Shown here piece after piece: positions 58,444 to 64,000 of a stretch of 64,000 bases of DNA. The notes under the pieces were generated by a model. It saw only the letters and a list, made by a program, of their open reading frames with translations. It searched no databases and was not told where the DNA came from. The first letter of the stretch is position 1. Every line of letters starts with the position of its first letter. A program made the position numbers and the translations under genes. Where the stretch lies: contig JAJYYO010000006.1 in NCBI GenBank assembly GCA_021800795.1, positions 39,589-103,588 of the forward strand. The letters run 5' to 3'. This DNA is from Pseudomonadota bacterium. Lineage in GTDB: Bacteria; Pseudomonadota; Gammaproteobacteria; Burkholderiales; Gallionellaceae.

Positions 58444-59748
58444 TCAGGAATTTCTTTCACGTTGGTCTGACGAACCGGCAACCTGTAAAACCTCCTCCGT
58501 TCTGGCCTGAGTATAGCGACGATTGCGCTTACCCAGCCACCGCGGCACTCTGAATCGTAAAAACCCCACACAGTAAACACGACGTCTGTCGCGCACTTCT
58601 TCTGCATTAGGAGCGCGAGCAGTTTCGCGAGTAACTGCTCGACACTTGCGCCTGTCCTTTTTCACCATCCAGCGAGGCGTCTTGAATTTCACGATACGCC
58701 AGTACAGCCATACATAAAATACGACATACAAAAGTGTTGAAACGAATAAACCGATGTGATTGTTCCAGAACAGAACAGCCAGCAGGGCTGTTGCAAATTT
58801 AGGCAACCAGAAATACGGTGCAGTCATCGAGTTGCAATGCACCTTGTGGCGCGGATCATTAGACGCCCACTGTATATGATTCAATCGCCTGTAAATCAAG
58901 GTATGAAGATGCAGTCCATCGGGTTGCCAGGGTGACTTCCCAAGCAGGAATTTTCTGCGATAAATGGAAAACAGCGTTTCACAGACAGGATGCACCAATA
59001 ACAAGGCGGCAAACCAGGGCGACACTTCCGGATGGCGTGCCACGATCAGCACCGCCATCTCGGCCAGCCAGAACCCCACCAGGTAAGAGCCTCCGTCACC
59101 CAGAAATATTTTTCCGTGAGGATAGTTCCAGAACAGGAAACCCAGCAGCGCTCCCAGCATGGCCAACGAAGCATTCAACAAGAACACATCGTTCAACTGA
59201 AAAGATACATACGCGATGGCAAGCAACATGAAACCTGAAAATCCGCTGACGATCCCGTTAAACCCGTCGATGATGTTCACTGCATTCACCACCCCGCCGA
59301 CGGCAAAAAGTGTAAACAAAACAGCGACAACCGGCCATTGCAACAGCCAGTCCAATGGCGGAATACCCAGATGACTGACCACCGCGCCGAGCAGCCACAC
59401 CCCTATCCCTGCAGAAACCATGGACAGAATCAGGCGTCTGGTAACGCTTACCCGCTTGATCAAATCCTCGACAAAACCACCCGCAAATGCCGGGATAGCG
59501 GCAAGCAGCAGCAAACCGAGCTGGTCAATCGCCTTCACATCCTGAACGCTCATCCTGACATACAGATAAGCCGCGAGCAAACCTAACACGATACCCAATC
59601 CGCCGATACGCGGCGTAGGCATCGCGTGGAATTTCTGCGGCCCGGCATCACTGCAATCATTTGACAGATGCGCATGCAGCTTATTGAAGCGAACCAACAG
59701 ATAGCACGCAGCAAAAGCCACTGCCATACCAGACACAACGATCAACAT
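58444..59748 (-). CDS. WecA/MraY-family undecaprenyl-phosphate sugar-1-phosphate transferase
   Basis: The product is 434 residues from ATG 59748 (frame open to 59832). Ten or so helices carry the family motifs: PRIGGLGI, NIIDGFNGIVSG, FLFWNYPHGKIFLGDGGSYLVGF, and the HLHTLIYRR loop. It loads the first sugar phosphate onto the lipid carrier in the inner membrane. After the core, a Arg/Lys-rich C-terminal tail of about 70 residues (WMVKKDRRKCRAV and beyond) is unusual. A broken copy of the segment spanning the last helix and tail start lies at 63439-63607. Confidence 0.88.
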   Translation of the reverse strand: MLIVVSGMAVAFAACYLLVRFNKLHAHLSNDCSDAGPQKFHAMPTPRIGGLGIVLGLLAAYLYVRMSVQDVKAIDQLGLLLLAAIPAFAGGFVEDLIKRVSVTRRLILSMVSAGIGVWLLGAVVSHLGIPPLDWLLQWPVVAVLFTLFAVGGVVNAVNIIDGFNGIVSGFSGFMLLAIAYVSFQLNDVFLLNASLAMLGALLGFLFWNYPHGKIFLGDGGSYLVGFWLAEMAVLIVARHPEVSPWFAALLLVHPVCETLFSIYRRKFLLGKSPWQPDGLHLHTLIYRRLNHIQWASNDPRHKVHCNSMTAPYFWLPKFATALLAVLFWNNHIGLFVSTLLYVVFYVWLYWRIVKFKTPRWMVKKDRRKCRAVTRETARAPNAEEVRDRRRVYCVGFLRFRVPRWLGKRNRRYTQARTEEVLQVAGSSDQRERNS

Positions 59749-60295
59749 ATGAAACAAAAAAATCCTGTTATTGTAAACACAATCGATCCGACTCCAGATT
59801 TTTAATTTAACGGTTTGAAATTTAACCCGCAATTCGATGGATCGTACCTTCCTGAAGTGACAATTTAACTACAAACCGTGAAAATGTATATAGGCCAAAA
59901 GGCCTATGTAAGTGCCAATCTGCGTTTCAAATCAAGTTGCGACGATGTTTCAAAAAACAGATCGATAGTACGCTTCTTCTCATGGAAAGGTTGTAGCAAG
60001 AAACGCATCAAAATCCGAACACATGTCATTGCGAGGCACGGAGTAGCGCCTGCCTGTCGCCAGCAGGGCAGACAGTTGGCAATCCAGTGTCATTGCGAGA
60101 CGCAAAAGCGGCGTGGCAATCCAGTGTCATTGCGAGACGGCAAAGCCGTCGTGGCAATCCAGATGTTTTTGATCGAAAATCCCTTTCGATTAGCTGGATT
60201 GCTTCCCGCCACGCCTGGCTCGCGGTCGCAATGACCAAGGTGCTGGATTGCCGCAGCCCTTCGGGCTTCGCAATGACAATTCATAATTGCAAATT
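59749..60295. other. 547-base repeat-filled gap upstream of the transferase
   Basis: No gene is supported. A 7-base-arm hairpin ATAGGCC-AAAA-GGCCTAT lies at 59890-59907. From about 60026 to 60278 there are four to five palindromic units with the ends CATTGCGAG and GCAATCCAG in alternating orientation. Open frames here are by-products of those repeats. Confidence 0.75.
60115..60218. repeat. 104-base direct repeat, copy A
   Basis: This 104-base block appears again at 61637-61740 with no difference that I can see. It contains two palindromic units with a short AATCCAGATGTTTTTGAT spacer. In copy A the sequence continues with CTCGCGGTCGCAATGACC; in copy B it is interrupted at that point. Confidence 0.85.
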
Positions 60296-60592
60296 TCACA
60301 CAATACTGGAATATAAATCATTCCAACCTGGGTTCATTGAGTCTATCAAATGCAATTTTTTCGCCCTTGATCCTGCCTTAATCTGCTTTTCCCGCGTGAT
60401 AGCTGCGTCCATCGTATCTAAAATCTCATAATAAACAAGCATGTGTACGCAATAACGCCGAGTAAATCCATCTGCCAGATCATTTTTGTGCTCCCACACC
60501 CGTTTAACCAAATTGGACGTCACTCCCACATAAAGCGTCCCGTTACGCTGGCTGGCCAAAATATAAATTACAGGTTGCTTCTCCATATTCAT
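60296..60592 (-). CDS. GIY-YIG nuclease superfamily protein
   Basis: The 98-residue protein covers one GIY-YIG domain: PVIYILASQRNGTLYVGVTSNLVKRVWEHK, in which the two tyrosine motifs and the Arg are conserved, then TRRYCVHMLVYYE and the Glu in AITREKQIK. Stand-alone domains like this are common in bacteria; whether they cut DNA is mostly unknown. ATG 60592 or 60586 may be used. It sits inside a palindrome-rich region, like many of its relatives. Confidence 0.88.
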   Translation of the reverse strand: MNMEKQPVIYILASQRNGTLYVGVTSNLVKRVWEHKNDLADGFTRRYCVHMLVYYEILDTMDAAITREKQIKAGSRAKKLHLIDSMNPGWNDLYSSIV

Positions 60593-60630
60593 CGAACCCG
60601 TGCCACGAACATAAAAACCGCTGAATTGCC

Positions 60631-60815
60631 GTCATCTTTAGCCATTAGCCGCGAGGTTCAAAGAGCCATGGCGGGAAGCCCGAAGGGCTGTGGTAATCCA
60701 GCTATTTAAACCACCTTTTGCTTTACTGGATTGCTTCGTCGTAAACTCCTCGCAAAGACAAAAAACCGCGTCATCTTTAGCCATTAGCCGCGAGGCTCAA
60801 AGAGCCATGGCGGGA
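60631..60815. repeat. 46-base direct repeat pair within a palindromic repeat tract
   Basis: Copies at 60631-60676 and 60770-60815 differ at one base and carry GTCATCTTTAGCCATTAGCC followed by GCGAGG. Between them are more GGTAATCCAG and CTGGATTGC units. No gene is seen from 60593 to 60872. Confidence 0.8.
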
Positions 60816-60872
60816 GGAACGAAGTGCCACCGGCCAGCGCCATTGCGCATCAAGGCTTGCGCAGCGAGTTGT

Positions 60873-61217
60873 TTACGCTAACGCCTGATTGTTATCGGTC
60901 ACTTTTTCGTCCAGACTCTCAAAGTTGGAAATCTTCACATTTCCGTCAGGAAATCTGGCAACTATTTCCAGCGCCCCCCCCATCGCTTCAATGTGGCTGC
61001 GCAAAGTGGAGATATACATGTCCGTTCGATGCTCCATTTTTGCAATAGAGGGTTGCTGAACATTGAGAACCTTAGCTAACACGACCTGAGATAAGCCACG
61101 TGCCTGGCGTAATTCATTGAGCGGCATCTCGGCCAGCATTACTTTGGCTTTAGCTTCTGCACGATCTCTTGATTCAGGTGACATTTTTGCGCGCAAAGCC
61201 GTAAAATTTTTAGCCAT
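60873..61217 (-). CDS. HigA-type antitoxin / XRE-family regulator
   Basis: The product is a 114-residue protein with a helix-turn-helix at about 35-90 (LNELRQARGLSQVVLAKVLNVQQPSIAKME). The rest resembles HigA-like antitoxins of the RelE superfamily, with MGGALEIVARFPDG. It normally binds its toxin and represses the operon. Its ATG overlaps the stop of a toxin-like gene (TAATG), but that gene is internally deleted, so this is an orphan antitoxin. The start is clear. Confidence 0.88.
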   Translation of the reverse strand: MAKNFTALRAKMSPESRDRAEAKAKVMLAEMPLNELRQARGLSQVVLAKVLNVQQPSIAKMEHRTDMYISTLRSHIEAMGGALEIVARFPDGNVKISNFESLDEKVTDNNQALA

Positions 61218-61386
61218 TATTTAGTCCTTTCTAATTCCGCCAGATGATCTGCAATCGGCACAAATTCGTCATACCACCGATTATTCCCGGTTTTATCGCC
61301 ACCAATCAAAAGAATCGCTGTCCTTCTCGGGTCAAACGCGTAAAGCGTCCTAACTCATCTGTGTATTCAACATCCCAGTTTTTCAT
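61217..61386 (-). pseudogene. HigB/RelE-type toxin gene with central deletion
   Basis: The first codons from ATG 61386 read MKNWDVEYTDE, the normal N-terminus of this toxin group. The next bases jump, in another frame, to the family C-terminus: LYAFDPRRTAILLIGGDKTG, then NRWYDEFVPIADHL and the stop at 61219-61217. Family members are about 110-120 residues; about half of the middle is gone and the frames do not join. Translation from the start would end after about 26 codons. The antitoxin downstream is intact. Confidence 0.85.
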
Positions 61387-61542
61387 GCGCAAAATATATC
61401 CTAAATGGAATAATTCCGTCAAGGGAATTTATCCCAGTTTTTTCGCTAAATTGTCAGGTTTTAAATACACGTACCGGCGTGTCATCGCGAGCCACCTTTA
61501 GCCGCATAAGCCTTTAGCTGCGAGCGGAGGCGAAGCAGGAGG

Positions 61543-61563
61543 CGGGGCGGGGCGGGGCGGGGC
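61543..61563. repeat. (CGGGG)4 microsatellite
   Basis: Four tandem CGGGG units followed by C in the repeat-rich gap between the toxin remnant and the insertion sequence. G-runs of this kind could form G-quadruplex-like structure, but no gene or promoter is visible next to it. Confidence 0.7.
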
Positions 61564-61636
61564 GCCTGCCTGTCGCCTGCCGCAGACAGGGCAGACAGGT
61601 GGCAATCCAGTGTCATTGCGAAGCCCGCAGGTCTGC

Positions 61637-61740
61637 GGCAATCCAGTGTCATTGCGAGACGGCAAAGCCGTCGTGGCAATCCAGATGTTTTTGATCGAAA
61701 ATCCCTTTCGATTAGCTGGATTGCTTCCCGCCACGCCTGG
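61637..61740. repeat. 104-base direct repeat, copy B (truncated on the right)
   Basis: This copy appears identical to 60115-60218. It ends with CGCCTGG at 61740, after which an inverted-repeat element begins. The continuation present in copy A resumes at 63307 (CCTGGCTCGCGGTCGCAATG), beyond the insertion sequence. Confidence 0.85.
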
Positions 61741-61742
61741 GT

Positions 61743-61872
61743 AAACACTGATTTACTCTCCTTTGTCATTCCGAATCTCTCGATTTCACTCGGGATAAAC
61801 TCCGAGAGGAATCTTTATAAATCAAGTCATTAGATTTCTCGCTTTGCTCGAAATGACAATAAATCAGTGTTT
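61743..61872. repeat. 130-base inverted-repeat-bounded element
   Basis: The left end AAACACTGATTTA (61743-61755) and right end TAAATCAGTGTTT (61860-61872) are a perfect 13-base inverted repeat. The inside includes a GTCATTCCGAATC lead and a GAAATGAC end, another palindromic type. It has no gene. A clear target duplication was not found right at the ends. Confidence 0.65.
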
Positions 61873-61974
61873 TATATGGACGCCTCCCGGTTTGCAAGAG
61901 ATTTTTCGTGTTTGGTAAAACTTAAATCGGCTGCAGTCTTATATCCGGCTTTGTTGCAGACGGTTTTTCTGTCT

Positions 61975-63240
61975 GCGAGCCCTGATGGAATTCGCCAAGA
62001 ACGTCCTCATCTCCCTATCGTGCTTTAAGCACTACACTGATTCCAGGTTTACGTTCTTGCGGTCCGACCTGTTTTGCCATCACACGGGTTTATCTACCTG
62101 CGCAACCTATCGACATGCCACTCCTTTTAGTGGTTCCTCTTCATCATGCGGGCACCTGGCTCACATAACCCTTTTGGTACGCCCGACCGTGCGCTAATAT
62201 CGCCCATGCCGTTCGCGCCATCTTGTTGGCCATTGCCACAACAGCCACATTCGTTGGCCTACGCTGGAGCAGTGATTCACTCCACGCATTTTTATCACTG
62301 GCTCTGAACATCACCGCTCGAGCGCCATGAATCAGCAGCGTTCGTAAATACGTGTCGCCACGCTTGCTGATACCCAATAATTTGACCTTGCCGCCCGTAC
62401 CACTTTGCCTTGGCACCAGCCCGATAAAGGCGGCGAATTCACGCCCCGATTTAAAACTGCCTGCCTCGCCCATCGTGGCAACCAGGGCCGTTGCGCTCAG
62501 CAGCCCCACGCCCGGTATTTCGGCGATCTTCCGGCAAGCCTCCTGCTGTTTCTGCCAATCTTTGATTCTGCGTTCAATGTCCAGAACATCTGTTTCAATG
62601 GCATTGAGCCGTTTCAATTGTTCCTTGAGCGCTTCGAACAACATGCCCGGCACACTCTCTTCCAGCTCCGCCATGCGCTGCTGGATTTCTGCCAATCCTG
62701 CTTGCCGCCCTCCTTTTAAGGTAATGCCAAACTCGTAAAGCAAGCCACGCAACTGGTTGACCTGCATGGTGCGAAACTTGATCAACGACATGCGCATCCG
62801 GTGCAGCGCCAGCATGGCTTGCTGTTCTTCCGTTTTGCCGGCCACGGTGCGCATCCCTGGTTGCCTGATCGCTGTCCAGATCGCTTTCGCATCTGCCGCA
62901 TCGGTTTTGTTGCCCTGCACAAAGGGCCGGACAAACCTGGCATGGATCAGTTTGACTTCATGCCCCAACGCCATCAGCTTGCGCCGCCACCAGTGCGCAC
63001 TTCCGCACGCTTCCAGTGCAATCAGTCCGGCTTCCCGCTGGGCAAAAAACTCCAGCAGATCCTGCTTGCCCAATTTGCGGCTGTTAATCTCGCCGCTTTC
63101 GTGATCCACCCAGTACAGTTGGAAAACGCGTTTTGCAATATCCAACCCATATGTCGTAAAATTCATTTCAGCTCCTCCGTCCGTTTGTGGAAAGATCTTA
63201 TTATCTCCACTTTGGCACGTAGATGCCGTCAGGTCCGCGA
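61975..63240 (-). mobile_element. IS110-family (IS1111-type) insertion sequence
   Basis: One transposase gene occupies the centre. The noncoding end on the 3' side (about 61975-62143) is longer than the 5' end (63167-63240), as in the IS1111 subgroup, where the guide (bridge) RNA is encoded in the 3' region. Subterminal inverted repeats are visible: CCTGATGGAATT at 61981-61992 and, inverted, GATGCCGTCAGG at 63222-63233 (9 of 12 pair). The outer limits are estimates within about 15 bases, because this family leaves no target duplication. Confidence 0.75.
62144..63166 (-). CDS. IS110-family transposase (DEDD type)
   Basis: The product has 340 residues and is intact. The N-terminal RuvC-like DEDD domain shows TYGLDIAKRVFQ, ALEACGSAHWW and KTDAADAKAIW. 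The C-terminal Transposase_20 domain has IPGVGLLSATALVATMG and FAAFIGLVPRQSGTGGKVKLLGISKRG, which includes the serine. A coiled coil (about 165-225) separates the two. GGAGCTGAA precedes the ATG. Such enzymes act with a bridge RNA to recombine DNA at programmed sites. Confidence 0.95.
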   Translation of the reverse strand: MNFTTYGLDIAKRVFQLYWVDHESGEINSRKLGKQDLLEFFAQREAGLIALEACGSAHWWRRKLMALGHEVKLIHARFVRPFVQGNKTDAADAKAIWTAIRQPGMRTVAGKTEEQQAMLALHRMRMSLIKFRTMQVNQLRGLLYEFGITLKGGRQAGLAEIQQRMAELEESVPGMLFEALKEQLKRLNAIETDVLDIERRIKDWQKQQEACRKIAEIPGVGLLSATALVATMGEAGSFKSGREFAAFIGLVPRQSGTGGKVKLLGISKRGDTYLRTLLIHGARAVMFRASDKNAWSESLLQRRPTNVAVVAMANKMARTAWAILAHGRAYQKGYVSQVPA

Positions 63241-63438
63241 GGGGCTACCTCAATTATTACTGCTTACCCCTGCTCCCTGTGGGGAGGGAGGCGTCCATCC
63301 CATCTACCTGGCTCGCGGTCGCAATGACCAAGGTGCTGGATTGCTTCGTCCCGCTACGCTTTCCTCTTCCATAATGAACCTTGGGAACCGCTGATTTACC
63401 GGCACTGTCACTGGCGGGTACAACTGCAACATCCCTGC
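63241..63438. other. Repeat-bearing gap right of the insertion sequence
   Basis: It holds a CCCCTGCTCCCTGTGGGG hairpin (about 63267-63284), the resumed repeat CTCGCGGTCGCAATGACC (63312 on) and a lone terminal repeat GGGAACCGCTGATTTA (63383-63398) identical to the end of the element at 58252. No gene is seen. Confidence 0.65.
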
Positions 63439-63607
63439 ACTTGCGCCTGTCCTTTTTCACCATCCAGCGAGGCGCCCTGAACTTCACGATGCGCCAGTAT
63501 AGCCATACATAAAACACGACGTACAAAAGTGTTGAAACGAATAAACCGATGTGATTGTTCCAGAACAAGACAGCAGCAGGGCTGTTGCCAGTTTAGTCAT
63601 CCAGAAA
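63439..63607 (-). pseudogene. Broken duplicate of the transferase C-terminal region
   Basis: This segment is about 90 percent alike to 58643-58812 by eye. In frame it reads WNNHIGLFVSTLLYVVFYVW, then YWRIVKFRAPRWMVKKDRR, against KTPRW in the intact gene. Upstream, a base is lost relative to the intact copy (LLAVLFW becomes frameshifted), and the other side runs into unrelated sequence. No start or complete domain remains, so no product is expected. Confidence 0.85.
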
Positions 63608-63951
63608 GGCCATGGCAATCCAGCAACCCACTGCATTCCAACGAAAACCTCCGCACAAATCGCATCGACTTAACAGGTGAAGTGGCTGTACGCATACGAG
63701 GTAATCAAATTTCATGATTAGCCACCAAGTTCAGCTACAAATAAATGAGCTGTCATTGCGAGCGCAGCGAAGCAATCCAGTTAGTCAGAAGGGCAACTTG
63801 AATAGAAGCATCTGGATTGCCACGTCGCTTCGCTCCTCGCAATGACATGTGCTGAACTTTATGGCTAATCAGGTCAAATTTTATTTGAACCCGCCCGGCA
63901 AAATCGTCAATAATGGAAACCAATTCCATTATTGACGGAACAATTTTAACT
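63608..63951. other. 344-base gap with repeats before the edge gene
   Basis: An inverted pair of the CATTGCGAG/GCAATCCAG repeat lies at 63751-63847, its halves separated by about 30 bases. A 26-base string TGTGCTGAACTTTATGGCTA and on (from about 63849) also occurs, with one change, around the transferase stop near 58428. No gene is supported. Confidence 0.65.
63906..63936. promoter_or_regulatory. Perfect 13-base inverted repeat upstream of the edge gene
   Basis: GTCAATAATGGAA (63906-63918) and TTCCATTATTGAC (63924-63936) pair perfectly around a 5-base loop, 15 bases before the ATG at 63952. It has no T-run for termination. It could be an operator for a dimeric regulator or a translational hairpin. 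A GGAA lies just after it. Confidence 0.65.
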
Positions 63952-64000
63952 ATGCTATCAAGAACGCTCAAAATCCACCTCATGCTGGCCAGCCGGACAT
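63952..64000 (+). CDS. Possible start of a gene cut by the window edge
   Basis: ATG at 63952 opens MLSRTLKIHLMLASRT and runs off the end. GGAA lies about 11 bases upstream. With only 16 codons no family can be named. The basic, hydrophobic beginning would fit a membrane or exported protein such as a sugar transferase of the polysaccharide cluster, but this is a guess. Confidence 0.35.
   Translation, partial: MLSRTLKIHLMLASRT

Noticed and set aside
60026..61740. Repeat tract considered as a CRISPR array
   Set aside because: The units vary in length, lack constant-length unique spacers, alternate in orientation and form palindromes; no cas genes are present.
61482..61769. Open frames made of SFRSKTSGLPRRLCRLAMT-like text
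   Set aside because: The same peptide arises from the palindromic repeats at several places; it is translated repeat DNA and not a protein family.

Overview
The window looks like the chromosome of a Gram-negative betaproteobacterium. The family may be near Gallionellaceae, but that is only a guess from gene content and neighbourhood style. Supporting signs are a lipid A deacylase, Pal-type and NodT-type lipoproteins, a Wza/Wzc capsule export system, the order dnaX-ybaB-recR-rluB and the DNA-binding protein VF530. Genes are dense, mostly intact, and often joined by 1-4 base start/stop overlaps.

Layout. 0-2.7 kb: the end of an EAL protein, an HDOD protein, VF530 and cyclopropane fatty acid synthase. 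2.7-6.1 kb: an envelope and stress group (HtrA protease, Pal-like lipoprotein, a small periplasmic protein, and a SAP-domain mini-protein coupled to a truncated Hsp20). 6.2-10.9 kb: a nitroreductase remnant, then three genes joined by GTGA overlaps (polysaccharide deacetylase, DUF4015 glycoside hydrolase, and a serine beta-lactamase-like/NamZ fusion). 11.0-20.1 kb: a selenocysteine formate dehydrogenase island, with tRNA-Sec, selB, selA, fdhE and the three subunits; the large subunit is read through UGA. 20.3-26.8 kb: PEP synthase, a monocarboxylate transporter with its DUF3311 partner, and a divergent two-component system. 27-35.5 kb: a GNAT/FemAB-like protein, a cardiolipin synthase-like protein and an HME-RND efflux operon. 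35.9-47.7 kb: housekeeping genes (acnA, a Ser/Thr kinase, a cyclase-PEGA protein, rluB, recR, ybaB, dnaX, pagL, 4.5S RNA, class I fumarase).

47.8-59.8 kb is a surface and biofilm block, all on the minus strand. It runs from a WecA/MraY-like transferase through an O-antigen ligase-like polymerase, an outer-membrane barrel, Wza, Wzc, CpsB and a VpsP-like protein to an Ala-rich repeat protein, then LapG and LapD. The polysaccharide genes build and export a polymer. LapD/LapG would tie surface protein release to c-di-GMP.

59.8-64 kb is a repeat-rich accessory zone. It holds palindromic repeats (including a 104-base direct repeat), a GIY-YIG protein, an orphan HigA-type antitoxin beside an internally deleted toxin gene, an IS110-family (IS1111-type) insertion sequence, a broken copy of the transferase tail, and the start of another gene at the edge.

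Small mobile repeats are the most unusual theme. A 181-base element with terminal inverted repeats sits exactly in the stop/start overlap of the efflux adaptor and pump genes, and its 4-base target duplication rebuilt both codons. A palindromic repeat appears to lie in frame inside aconitase. Related elements lie in the polysaccharide region.
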